A DNA stretch of 10,224 nt from Nitrospinota bacterium (GTDB lineage: Bacteria > Nitrospinota_A > UBA7883 > JADGGD01), in the NCBI GenBank assembly GCA_015229165.1, contig JADGCD010000064.1, positions 1 to 10,224 on the forward strand, in the 5' to 3' direction. The position numbers and the translations under genes are program-made. Shown in pieces: positions 1 through 6,451 of the stretch. How positions within the stretch are numbered: the first letter of the stretch is position 1; each line of letters begins with the position of its first letter. Under the pieces are notes generated by a model. That model did not search any database. It was not told the origin of the DNA and worked only from the letters and a program-made list of their open reading frames with translations.

Positions 1-423
1 ATGACCTTCGCCGGGGCGACGGTGGTCAAGGGGGTCTTCTGCCTGGAGACCGACCTGACCGGGGCCGATTTCACCGGCGCCTCCATCGAACGGATGAACC
101 TCATCGGCGCCCGGCTTACCGGCGCCCGGTTCGTCGGGGCGAAGATGGACCGGGCCGATCTCTCCGACGCCTCGGTGGAGCGGGGGGACTTCACCGGCGC
201 TTCCGCCGTCGGCGCCCGGTTCCGCAAGAGCCGCCTATCGGGCGCAAAGCTGGTGCGGGTCAACCTGATGGACGGAACCCTGCAAAAGGCCGACCTGACC
301 GGCGCCGATCTTTCGCACGCCAATCTCTTTCAGGTGGAGTTCCTGCGGACCGTGGTAGACCGGGCCACCCGGTTCGACGGCGCCAATATCGACCGGACCA
401 AGCTGAAGAGGGACCGGGGATGA
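1..423 (+). CDS. Pentapeptide-repeat protein, C-terminal part (5' end probably outside window)
   Basis: The 140 visible residues are almost wholly pentapeptide repeats of the A(D/N)LXX type (TGADF, TGASI, LTGAR, KADLT, GADLS and similar), which fold as a right-handed square beta-helix. Repeats end near residue 130 and a short basic tail (KLKRDRG) closes the protein. The window opens on an ATG, but that Met lies directly in repeat register with no N-terminal cap, and nothing upstream is visible, so I read it as the tail of a longer protein. In T6SS loci that also hold DUF3540 and DUF4150 genes, such tails often belong to DUF2169-pentapeptide fusions, which act as adaptors for cargo loading; the DUF2169 part cannot be seen here, so this is inference. 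The TGA stop (421-423) overlaps the next ATG (420-422), indicating translational coupling. A separate 140-aa protein starting at base 1 remains possible. Confidence 0.82.
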   Translation: MTFAGATVVKGVFCLETDLTGADFTGASIERMNLIGARLTGARFVGAKMDRADLSDASVERGDFTGASAVGARFRKSRLSGAKLVRVNLMDGTLQKADLTGADLSHANLFQVEFLRTVVDRATRFDGANIDRTKLKRDRG

Positions 424-1547
424 GGGAGCGACACGACCGGGGCTGGCTGCTCGACCGGGCGGCGCGGGGGAGGGAGGTGCGCAACGCCGACCTGACCGGC
501 GTCGACCTTTCCGGCGCCGACCTGTCGGGGATGACCTTTCAGGAAGTGACCCTCACCGGGGCCGACCTGACCGGCGCCAACCTCGCCGAGGCGGTTCTGA
601 TGAAGGTCGATCTCGACCGCGCCCGCCTGGCCGGGGCGAACCTTCGCTACACCCTCTTCGACACCGGCACGCTGGCCGACGCCCGGCTTGCCGGCGCCGT
701 GCTGGTCGAGACGGTCCTGCGGGGGGTCGTCGCCACCGGTATCGACCTCTCCGGCGCCAATATGTACAAGACAAAGGGGATCGGCTGCGACTTCACCGGC
801 GCCGATCTCTCCCGTGCGGTCATGGGGGAGGCGGTCTTTCACAAGAGCCCCTTCGTCGGCGCCCGGATGACCGGGGCCGACCTCTCCCGCACGGTCTTCC
901 TGAAATGCGTGATGAAGGAGGCCGATTTCGGGCAGGCCCGCCTCTACCGGACTACTCTCTACGGTTGCGACCTCTCCACCGCCAATCTCGTCGGCGCCCA
1001 TATGGTGGAGACGATCCTCTCCGGCGCCGATCTGACGGGGCAGAAGCTTTCCGGCATGACGCTGACCGGCGCCCAGATGATCGGGGCCAAGCTTGCCGGG
1101 GCCGACCTCTCCGGCGCCGACGTGACCCGCTGCGGCTTCACCGACTCCGACCTGACCGGGGCGAATCTCGAACGGGTCCGGGGCGACCGGGCCCTTTTCA
1201 CCGGGGCGAAGATGGCAAAGGCCCGGCTGGCCGGGGCGTCGCTGGTTCAGGCGACCTTCATGGAGGCGGCGCTGGCCGGGGCCGATTTGTCCGGCGCGGT
1301 CATCACCGAATCGTATCTGGCCAAGATGACCGCCCCCGGCGCCCGTTTCGCCGGGGCCGACCTGACCTACAGCGACCTCTCCCACGCCGACCTGACCGGC
1401 GCCGACATGACCAACGCGAAATTGTTCCGCACTCTTCTTCACCGGGTGAAGCAGGATAAGGCCGACTGGACCGGCTCGACGAAACCGTTGGCCCGGGGGG
1501 ACGATGAGGAACTGCGGCGCGCCGAAGAGTGGACGGCGCCGAAATGA
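420..1547 (+). CDS. Pentapeptide-repeat protein of T6SS accessory module
   Basis: A 375-aa protein. A short charged N-terminal segment (residues 1-20) precedes an almost unbroken run of pentapeptide repeats from about residue 21 to 350, near 65 repeats or roughly 16 square coils of a beta-helix. Leu, Phe or Met fills the central position and Ala the i-2 position throughout. An acidic, non-repeat C-terminal tail follows (about 351-375). There is no signal peptide or membrane segment, so it should be cytoplasmic. The start ATG overlaps the preceding stop (ATGA), so it is probably translated by coupling. The end of its repeat block resembles that of the upstream protein (LSHA..., then a LFRT/LRT-type segment), which suggests duplication. 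It is much longer than the DNA-mimic pentapeptide proteins Qnr and MfpA (about 200 aa), so gyrase protection is not supported. Context with DUF3540 and DUF4150 suggests a scaffold or adaptor for T6SS cargo; the exact role is unknown. Confidence 0.9.
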   Translation: MRERHDRGWLLDRAARGREVRNADLTGVDLSGADLSGMTFQEVTLTGADLTGANLAEAVLMKVDLDRARLAGANLRYTLFDTGTLADARLAGAVLVETVLRGVVATGIDLSGANMYKTKGIGCDFTGADLSRAVMGEAVFHKSPFVGARMTGADLSRTVFLKCVMKEADFGQARLYRTTLYGCDLSTANLVGAHMVETILSGADLTGQKLSGMTLTGAQMIGAKLAGADLSGADVTRCGFTDSDLTGANLERVRGDRALFTGAKMAKARLAGASLVQATFMEAALAGADLSGAVITESYLAKMTAPGARFAGADLTYSDLSHADLTGADMTNAKLFRTLLHRVKQDKADWTGSTKPLARGDDEELRRAEEWTAPK

Positions 1548-1553
1548 CCCGAC

Positions 1554-1560
1554 AAGGAGA
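1554..1560 (+). promoter_or_regulatory. Shine-Dalgarno fixing the DUF3540 start
   Basis: AAGGAGA lies 6 bases before the ATG at 1567. An in-frame ATG at 1504 lies inside the upstream gene, has no such site, and would add 21 residues unlike the family N-terminus. The start at 1567 is therefore preferred. Confidence 0.75.
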
Positions 1561-1566
1561 ACGACG

Positions 1567-2139
1567 ATGGAACTGATCGAAAGCGTCACCCGGTACGGAA
1601 CCGTCGTCCGGGGGGGAGAGCCGTCGCTGGTGAAGATGGACGACGGAACGGTGGAGGCCCGCCGGGCGGTCAGTTGCCTTGTGGCGCCGGAGCCGGGCGA
1701 CCGGGTGCTGCTTGTCACCGGACCCGACGGCGACATCTTCACGCTGGCGGTGCTTGAACGCCCCGGCGGTCGCCCCCTCACTATCCCGTTGGGAGCCGAG
1801 GCGACCCTGTCGGGGGGGGCCATCACCCTCAAGGGGGAGAAACTGTCGCTGGAAGGGAAAGAAGGGGAGGGGACCTTTGGGACGTTCGCCCTTGCCGTCT
1901 CCCGCCTGTCGCTGGTCTGCGGCGTGGTGGACGCCATTGTCAAGGGGGTGAACATGGTGGCCGACCGGCTGGTCCAGCGGAGCCGGGAGTCGCTGACCAC
2001 GGTTGAGGGGCATCATCAGGTGGAGGCGGGAAGCGTCACTTTGAAAGCGGAAGGAATACTCGACCTCTCCGGCGCCGACGCCCAACTGACCGCCACCGAG
2101 GTGGCCCGGATTGACGGCGAGCAGATACACATCGGCTAG
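1567..2139 (+). CDS. DUF3540 domain-containing protein (T6SS accessory)
   Basis: A 190-aa protein that looks like the DUF3540 family over its whole length. The N-terminal half is a small beta-rich domain (MELIESVTRYGTVV, then ARRAVSCLVAPEPGDRVLLV and DGDIFTLAVLER). A middle segment resembles the short repetitive beta strands of needle-like tail proteins (GAITLKGEKLSLEG). A helix (about residues 108-140) and a final strand region (VTLKAEGILDLSGADAQLTA) ending near DGEQIHIG follow. There is no signal peptide, so it is cytoplasmic. DUF3540 genes are known mainly beside DUF2169, pentapeptide-repeat and DUF4150 genes in T6SS clusters; their biochemical role is not settled, and help in assembling the VgrG-PAAR tip with its cargo is inference. 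It begins 19 bases after the previous stop behind a strong Shine-Dalgarno and is very likely in the same transcript. A tract of 8 G lies at 1812-1819. Confidence 0.88.
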   Translation: MELIESVTRYGTVVRGGEPSLVKMDDGTVEARRAVSCLVAPEPGDRVLLVTGPDGDIFTLAVLERPGGRPLTIPLGAEATLSGGAITLKGEKLSLEGKEGEGTFGTFALAVSRLSLVCGVVDAIVKGVNMVADRLVQRSRESLTTVEGHHQVEAGSVTLKAEGILDLSGADAQLTATEVARIDGEQIHIG

Positions 2140-2268
2140 CAGACCGTGGAAAAACTATCTGCGTTGGCTCCGGGGTGTCGAAATCACGAAGTACCCCCGG
2201 AACGGAAACCAAATCAATCGCCGGGGGCGCTCGATAACGTTTTTCCCCACCCTGCTGGGACAGACCCC

Positions 2269-2299
2269 TTGACCCACGACAACATTTTTCAGCGCTAAA
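2269..2299 (+). promoter_or_regulatory. Possible weak promoter in the 177-base gap before the DUF4150 gene
   Basis: The gap 2140-2316 carries no credible gene and is less GC-rich than the flanking genes. TTGACC (2269-2274) matches five of six bases of a sigma-70 -35 box, but the best -10 candidate, GCTAAA (2294-2299), matches only three of six and sits 19 bases away. A short hairpin (TCCGGGG at 2169-2175 with CCCCGGA at 2195-2201) and a T run (2240-2244) also occur, but they are not adjacent and do not form a convincing terminator. The gap could allow the DUF4150 gene to be transcribed separately. Confidence 0.22.
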
Positions 2300-2316
2300 C
2301 CGACCGGGAGATAAAG

Positions 2317-2718
2317 ATGTTTGCGAACACACAAATGGGGGGGATGAACTTCGCCTTCCCCGACGTCTGCCTGACCCCCATTCCGCCGGTCGGTCCGGTG
2401 CCGATCCCCTATCCGAACTTCGGAACCGGTTGTATGGGGATACCGGCGGCTTATAACATATTGCTGTCGGTGGCCCCCGCCCACAACATGACCACCACCG
2501 TACCCCTGTCGATGGGGGACAACACCGGCGTCAACATGGGGGTGGCGTCGGGGATGGTCATGGGTCCGTCCCGCCACATGCTCGGTTCGTTCAACGTCTT
2601 TTACGACGGCATGCCCGCCACCAAGATGACCAGCCTGACCGGGCAGAACGGCATGAGCCTCAACATCCCCGGCATGACGCTGGTCCCGAGCCAGTTCAAA
2701 GTCATCCTCCTGACGTAA
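2317..2718 (+). CDS. DUF4150 domain-containing PAAR-like protein (T6SS spike tip)
   Basis: A 133-aa protein with clear DUF4150 (PAAR-like) features: FANTQMGGMNFAFPDVCLTP at the N-terminus, the proline-rich PIPYPN segment (residues 30-35), SMGDNTG and the glycine-rich GVASGMVMG in the middle, then QNG...NIPGMTLVPSQ near the C-terminus. PAAR-like proteins cap the VgrG trimer and sharpen the T6SS spike, often bearing or binding an effector. This one ends straight after the fold, so it has no fused toxin and any cargo must be a separate protein. GGGAG (2306-2310) sits 6 bases before the ATG. Its position after the DUF3540 and pentapeptide genes matches known accessory clusters. A tract of 7 G at 2337-2343 encodes Gly8-Gly9; slippage there would abolish the protein. 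Confidence 0.93.
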   Translation: MFANTQMGGMNFAFPDVCLTPIPPVGPVPIPYPNFGTGCMGIPAAYNILLSVAPAHNMTTTVPLSMGDNTGVNMGVASGMVMGPSRHMLGSFNVFYDGMPATKMTSLTGQNGMSLNIPGMTLVPSQFKVILLT

Positions 2719-2739
2719 CCCCGGCGCAGAGAGCCGATT

Positions 2740-2760
2740 GCCCCCCGCCGACGGAGGGGC
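2740..2760 (+). other. GC-rich hairpin between DUF4150 gene and exported-protein gene
   Basis: GCCCC (2740-2744) pairs with GGGGC (2756-2760). After a bulged A (2755), CCG (2745-2747) pairs with CGG (2752-2754) around a CCGA loop. No T run follows, so it is not a standard intrinsic terminator. It could protect the 3' end of the DUF4150 message or lower read-through into the next gene. Confidence 0.35.
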
Positions 2761-2790
2761 GCGGTCCCTGACGTCACGATCGAGGCCCGA

Positions 2791-3129
2791 ATGAACAAGA
2801 TGTTTCTTGCCGTTGCGATTTTCGTGTCGCTATTCGCACAAGCCTGCGACGACGACACGCCCCCTTCCGCATTGCTCGACACTCCCGCCGGAATCGGGAT
2901 GCCGATGGGCGACCGGATCTTCTCCGCCACCTGGAATGACGGGAGCGTAACGCCCGGGGGATACTTCGACCAGTTGGCCGGTGAAGACAAGAAATGGGTC
3001 AAGGAAAAGGAGGGGGTCTGGTACATCGCCGAAATCGTGGATGGGGTCGAACGTCGCCACTACTTTCTGCACGATGGGACATCCGGCGCCATGACGCATG
3101 TGCCCAGCGATCTGATGCTGAATCAGTGA
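2791..3129 (+). CDS. Small exported protein, possible lipoprotein, unknown function
   Basis: A 112-aa protein I do not recognise. Residues 1-18 form a signal peptide with a single Lys (position 3) and a hydrophobic core (MFLAVAIFVSLFAQA). Cys19 could be a lipidation site, but the box FAQAC lacks the usual Leu at -3, so cleavage by signal peptidase I after AQA is an alternative. The mature part of about 93 residues is acidic near its start (CDDDTPP) and has a compact beta-like pattern (DRIFSATWNDGS, GVWYIAEIVDGVERRHYFL). A weak GAGG (2782-2785) precedes the ATG. By hand count the gene is about 58% GC, below the roughly 70% counted in a sample of the pentapeptide gene, which hints at separate ancestry. 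The place right after a PAAR-like gene is where T6SS effector or immunity genes often sit; a periplasmic immunity protein is possible, but no partner toxin is visible. Confidence 0.68.
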   Translation: MNKMFLAVAIFVSLFAQACDDDTPPSALLDTPAGIGMPMGDRIFSATWNDGSVTPGGYFDQLAGEDKKWVKEKEGVWYIAEIVDGVERRHYFLHDGTSGAMTHVPSDLMLNQ

Positions 3130-3141
3130 GATGGTGATTAT

Positions 3142-3190
3142 GGGGTCAGGTCTTGTATTCTGACGTCTCAAAGGGAGCCCACCTGACCCC
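3142..3190. repeat. 49-bp element bounded by a perfect 10-bp inverted repeat
   Basis: GGGGTCAGGT (3142-3151) and ACCTGACCCC (3181-3190) are exact reverse complements flanking 29 bases. From memory, the left end (GGGGTCAGGTCTTGTATTC) resembles a sequence often met beside REP-associated (Y1/IS200-like) transposase genes and in scattered palindromic repeats of proteobacteria. No transposase is present here. It lies 12 bases after the stop of the exported-protein gene, and its right arm runs into the terminator stem. Confidence 0.55.
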
Positions 3191-3207
3191 CTCCGGGGAG
3201 GGCTTTT
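3189..3207 (+). terminator. Rho-independent terminator after the accessory module
   Basis: CCCTC (3189-3193) pairs with GAGGG (3198-3202) around a CGGG loop, which could tighten by one more C-G pair. TTTT follows at 3204-3207. The polarity suits the plus-strand gene ending at 3129. There is no matching T run for the minus-strand gene ending at 3218, so it appears one-directional. Confidence 0.6.
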
Positions 3208-3217
3208 CGCGCGGGCG

Positions 3218-4063
3218 TTAAAACGAGAGGGCCAGCGTGGCCAGCGGGCCGTCGAAGGTCGAAGTGAACGAATAGCGCGCCTGTTCGTCTCCCACCGAAA
3301 GATACCGCCAGCCGAGCGCCCCTTCCAGCTTCTTCGTGGGGCGGATGATGATCAGCGCCATACCGTTGAGATAGGGGGTGGCGCCGAAGGGGAGGGCGTC
3401 GATGTCGAACCGGACGCCGATCCAGGGGGCGGGGGAGTAGGAGAACTCAAAACCAAGAAACGGGGCGAAGAGCTGGTGCGACAGCCCGTTGGTCGGCGTG
3501 TCGGCGGTGGTGATGGAGCCGTTCAGCGAAACGTACGAGAATCCCCCCCGGGCCGCCAGATACCCGAACTCGTTCTGGTCGAACCGGTAGCCGTAGGAGG
3601 GGGTCACCATCAGGTAGTCGAACGTTCCGCTCACCGTGGCGCCCGCCGGATAGGAAACCCCGTTCACCAGCAGGGGGCGCTCCCGGACCATGTTCCCGGC
3701 GAAACTTTGCTTCACCACGTCGGCCCGGAGGATGTGGGTGTCGGACAACACCAGCTCGAACTCCATCCCCGGCGTCCCCTTTCCCTTGGGAACGCCGACA
3801 TCGCCGGAGGTGGTCAGGTCGTCCCCTTTTCCCCCGGCGGCGTCGTCGAAGCGAAGTTTTCCGTCGTAGTTGAGGAGCCAGAAATAGGCGGTGGCCTTCG
3901 GCTTGAAGGAGTCCTTGGAAGCCTGGGTCACGTCCGAGAAATCGGGCAACTTTGGCGCCGTGGCGGGCCCCACCTCCCGCCCGAAGGCGGCGCCGGGCGA
4001 CATCAGCGACGCTACCGTCGCCAGCGACAGGAGGGCAAGGCCCAATCGGAGTCGGTGGCGCAA
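3218..4063 (-). CDS. Outer-membrane beta-barrel protein, unknown function
   Basis: A 281-aa protein read from TTG at 4063. A clear signal peptide (basic MRHRLRLG, hydrophobic core, MSPGAAFG) ends near residue 28. The rest alternates hydrophobic and polar residues in strands and turns typical of a small beta-barrel (ATAYFWLLNYDGKLRF, FELVLSDTHILRADVV, YLMVTPSYGYRF, FGYLAARGGFSYVSL, PWIGVRFDIDALPF, LEGALGWRYLSV). It ends in a final strand with terminal Phe (LATLALSF), the usual outer-membrane assembly signal. Pattern and length suggest an 8-10-strand barrel of a type common in deltaproteobacterial genomes; no ligand or reaction can be named. AAAGGG lies 6 bases before TTG 4063, so I prefer it; an in-frame TTG at 4093 would add 10 residues without a good ribosome site, and a stop lies just upstream. 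It is convergent with the accessory module and divergent from tssA, so a T6SS role is doubtful. Confidence 0.82.
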   Translation of the reverse strand: MRHRLRLGLALLSLATVASLMSPGAAFGREVGPATAPKLPDFSDVTQASKDSFKPKATAYFWLLNYDGKLRFDDAAGGKGDDLTTSGDVGVPKGKGTPGMEFELVLSDTHILRADVVKQSFAGNMVRERPLLVNGVSYPAGATVSGTFDYLMVTPSYGYRFDQNEFGYLAARGGFSYVSLNGSITTADTPTNGLSHQLFAPFLGFEFSYSPAPWIGVRFDIDALPFGATPYLNGMALIIIRPTKKLEGALGWRYLSVGDEQARYSFTSTFDGPLATLALSF

Positions 4064-4128
4064 CGGTATCCCTTTCTCTTCGATGCGGGTCAAATGTCGG
4101 CAGCCGGGGGCGGCGGGCCATTATTCGC

Positions 4129-4159
4129 TTGAACCACCACCAAGATAGCATAAGATAAT
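4129..4159 (+). promoter_or_regulatory. Candidate promoter of the tssA-F operon in an AT-rich divergent region
   Basis: Bases 4121-4170 hold only 19 G/C in 50, a marked AT island in GC-rich DNA. TTGAAC (4129-4134) could act as a -35 box. TAAGAT (4151-4156) lies 16 bases on, or GATAAT (4154-4159) 19 bases on, as a -10 box. Transcription would start near 4165, leaving a leader of about 80 bases before tssA. The same island may serve the divergent outer-membrane gene. No sigma-54 -24/-12 pair was recognised. Confidence 0.35.
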
Positions 4160-4245
4160 TCGAGAGTTAGACGTCCTGTGCGGGTGGCGGCCCAAAGGAC
4201 GGCCTTCCTTGTCGTACGGCGGAGCCCATCATTACGAGCGGACGC

Positions 4246-5865
4246 ATGGAACTGACGGAACTCGGCAAGACGCCCATCCCCGGCGCATCCCCCACGGGGG
4301 ATGAGGCCCGGTCGGACGACGCCTTCGAGAAGCTCCAGGCCGAAATCGACAAGCTCTCCACCCCCAGCGGCGACGGCATCGTCGACTGGGAGAAGGTCAT
4401 CACCCTCTCCACCGCCATCCTTCAGACGAAGTCCAAAGACCTGCTGGTCGCCTGCTATCTTTGCGCCGGGCTTTTCGAGACCCGGCAGGTCGAGGGGCTC
4501 CTCCCCGGCCTGACGGTGCTGCGCGACATGGTCGAGACCTGGTGGGACGACCTGTTCCCGGCCAAGCGGCGGATGCGGGGACGTCGCAACGCCGTCCAGT
4601 GGTGGATCGACCGCCTCTCCGACCGGATCGACGCGAAGGAGTGGCCCCCCGTCCCCAAAGAGACCTACGACGCCATCCTCTCGGCGGGGAGGGGGTTCGA
4701 TGCGGCCCTCTCCGGCGCCGACAGCGAAGCCCCGCTGCTGCGCCCCGTGATCGGGCGGCTCGAACGGCTCGCCTTCATCGAACCGGCGTCCGAACCGGCT
4801 CCGAACTTCGAACCGGAGCCGACCGCCGCGCAGGGCGAAGCGCCGTCGGCCCCGCCGGTCGCCGCGCCGCCGTCGTCAGCCGCCAGCGCCCCTCCCCCGG
4901 CGTCATCGACACCGTCGGCCCCCCGTCCCGTCCCCGCCGCGCCGAAGTATGCCCCCGGCGCCGATCCGATGCAGGCGGCCCGCGACGGGATCGACACGGT
5001 CCGGCAGGCGGCGCTGGCGATGCTTGAAACGAATATTGCCGACCCGGCCGCGTGGCGGGCTTCCCGGCTGGCCCACTGGTTCGCCGTCGTCGGCCTCCCT
5101 CCGGCGGTCAACGGCGTCACCCGGATTCCGCCTCCCCCCGCGCAAGTGAAAGGGCCGCTTGCGGCCTTGAGCGCCGCCGCCAACGGGGCCGGACTGGCCA
5201 GGAGCGCCGAAGGGCTCTTCCACCAATACCTCTACTGGCTCGACCTGCCCCGGATAGTGGCCGACGCCCTGCAATCGCTCGGTCCCTCCCACGCCGACGC
5301 CTACAAAACCGTCTGTGATATGACCGCCGCCTTCGTGGCGACCCACGACGGGGTTCAACGGCTCTCCTTCGCCGACCAGACCCCCTTCGCCGACGCCGCC
5401 ACGCTGGATTGGCTCGACGGGATCGCCCTGACGAAGGGGGGGGGGAGCGCCTCCTCCGGCGGCGACGACAACGAAGGGGTCGAAGCGGCCCTGGCCGCGG
5501 CCGGGGCCAAGATCGCCGGGGGGGACTTCGCCGGAGGGGTGGAGGCGGTCCAGCGGATCATCGCCACCGCCCGGTCCCAACGGGGACGGCTCATGGCCCG
5601 CATCGGGTTGTGCGAGCTACTGGTCCGCTCCAAGAAAGCCAAACTGGCCACCCCCCACCTGGGGCAGGCGTTGGGCGACATTGGCCACTACGATCTCGAA
5701 CGGTACGACCCCGACCTGGCCCTGCGGGGGCTGAAGGCCGCCTACCGGGGCTATCGGGAGACCCAGGACGCCGAGCTGGCGCACAAGGCCGAGGAGTTGC
5801 TCGACCGGATCGCCATGCTCGATCCGGCCGGTGCGGTGCGGCTCTTCGAGGCGACCCCCACCTGA
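4246..5865 (+). CDS. tssA: TssA, T6SS sheath-assembly (cap/baseplate) protein
   Basis: A 539-aa protein of the ImpA/VasJ family. The N-terminal ImpA_N domain (about residues 5-175) shows the PI-G-PTGDEARSDDAF start, the helical DWEKVITLSTAILQTKSKDLLVACYL segment and WWDDLFP near 99-105, followed by an NAVQWWIDRL helix. A Pro/Ala-rich linker spans about 180-240. A helical middle region (about 240-390) carries ALAMLETNIADPAAWRASRLAHW. A glycine/serine hinge (398-405) leads to a helical C-terminal domain (about 410-535) with the ERYDPDLALRGL motif seen in VasJ-type TssA. TssA binds the baseplate and the growing sheath-tube end and coordinates polymerisation; the C-terminal domain normally multimerises it into rings. 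It is the first gene of the core operon, with only a weak ribosome site (GAGCG, 4235-4239). The hinge is encoded by a tract of 10 G, so a one-base change would remove the C-terminal domain. Confidence 0.95.
   Translation: MELTELGKTPIPGASPTGDEARSDDAFEKLQAEIDKLSTPSGDGIVDWEKVITLSTAILQTKSKDLLVACYLCAGLFETRQVEGLLPGLTVLRDMVETWWDDLFPAKRRMRGRRNAVQWWIDRLSDRIDAKEWPPVPKETYDAILSAGRGFDAALSGADSEAPLLRPVIGRLERLAFIEPASEPAPNFEPEPTAAQGEAPSAPPVAAPPSSAASAPPPASSTPSAPRPVPAAPKYAPGADPMQAARDGIDTVRQAALAMLETNIADPAAWRASRLAHWFAVVGLPPAVNGVTRIPPPPAQVKGPLAALSAAANGAGLARSAEGLFHQYLYWLDLPRIVADALQSLGPSHADAYKTVCDMTAAFVATHDGVQRLSFADQTPFADAATLDWLDGIALTKGGGSASSGGDDNEGVEAALAAAGAKIAGGDFAGGVEAVQRIIATARSQRGRLMARIGLCELLVRSKKAKLATPHLGQALGDIGHYDLERYDPDLALRGLKAAYRGYRETQDAELAHKAEELLDRIAMLDPAGAVRLFEATPT
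5436..5445 (+). repeat. Homopolymer of 10 G inside tssA
   Basis: The tract covers the last base of Lys397 (AAG) and three GGG glycine codons, followed by AGC. It is the longest homopolymer seen in the window. It sits in the hinge before the C-terminal domain, where added or lost glycine triplets would be tolerated but single-base slippage would shift the frame. Confidence 0.95.
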
Positions 5866-5925
5866 ACACGAACGACAACCGACGTAAACTCGGACAATCT
5901 GCCATTCTGAACAAAGGAGCGACGC

Positions 5926-6423
5926 ATGGGAACTGAAGGATCGGTGGCCCCCAAGGAACGGGTCAACATCGTCTACCGCCCCGCCACCGGGGACGCCAAA
6001 GAGGAAGTGGAGCTTCCTCTTAAGACGCTGGTCATGGGGGATTTCACCAACCGCAAGGAAGACACCCCCCTCGAAGACCGGAAGTCGATCAACATCGACA
6101 AGAACAACTTCAACGACGTGCTGGCGGCCCAGAACATCAGCATGGATCTGGCCGTCCCCAACCGGCTGGACGCGGGGAAACAGGACGAAACCATCGCCAT
6201 GAAGCTCAAGATCAAGGCGCTCAAGGATTTCGAGCCCGACTCCATCGTCGACCAGATCCCCGAGCTGCGCAAGATGGTCGAGCTGCGCGACGCCCTCAAG
6301 GCGCTCAAGGGGCCGCTGGGGAACATTCCCGACTTCCGCAAGAAGCTGCAAGAGCTGGTGCAGGACACCGGCGCCCGCAGCCGCCTGCTGTCCGAGCTGG
6401 GCATCGACGAAAAATCCGAATAA
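5926..6423 (+). CDS. tssB: TssB (VipA), small subunit of the T6SS contractile sheath
   Basis: A 165-aa protein, the normal length for TssB/VipA/ImpB. The N-terminal beta part has the family signature RVNIVYRP, then EEVELPLKTLVMGDFT (residues 27-42) and a PLEDRKSINIDKNNFNDVL segment. The middle carries KIKALKDFEPDSIVDQIPEL, and helices to the end provide the NIPDFRKKLQELV segment that packs against TssC. TssB and TssC interlock into the cytoplasmic sheath whose contraction fires the Hcp tube. AAAGGAG (5913-5919) sits 6 bases before the ATG. The gene lies 60 bases after tssA and 28 bases before the tssC ATG; the tssB-tssC pair is the most constant pairing in T6SS loci. Nothing appears truncated or unusual. 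Confidence 0.97.
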   Translation: MGTEGSVAPKERVNIVYRPATGDAKEEVELPLKTLVMGDFTNRKEDTPLEDRKSINIDKNNFNDVLAAQNISMDLAVPNRLDAGKQDETIAMKLKIKALKDFEPDSIVDQIPELRKMVELRDALKALKGPLGNIPDFRKKLQELVQDTGARSRLLSELGIDEKSE

Positions 6424-6451
6424 CACCGCACCATAGGGGAAAGTGAACGAT

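Noticed and set aside
60..1430. Short repeated DNA units that might suggest a CRISPR array or tandem satellite
   Set aside because: The units are 15-base multiples encoding pentapeptide repeats in one open frame, without uniform repeats and unique spacers.
420..1547. Qnr/MfpA-type gyrase-protecting protein
   Set aside because: The protein is nearly twice the length of that family and sits in a T6SS accessory cluster; pentapeptide repeats alone do not indicate gyrase binding.
1504..1566. Upstream in-frame ATG for the DUF3540 protein
   Set aside because: It lies inside the preceding gene, lacks a ribosome site and adds 21 basic residues foreign to the family; the ATG at 1567 has AAGGAGA at ideal spacing.
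330..2000. Long minus-strand open frame with a regular Gly-rich pentad pattern
   Set aside because: It is the antisense shadow of the pentapeptide repeats: its periodic GXVGXG pattern mirrors the sense repeats, and the sense strand carries well-supported families.
3476..4132. Plus-strand open frame opposite the outer-membrane gene
   Set aside because: The minus-strand reading gives a signal peptide, beta-barrel strands and terminal Phe, whereas this frame gives low-complexity Gly/Val/Arg text.
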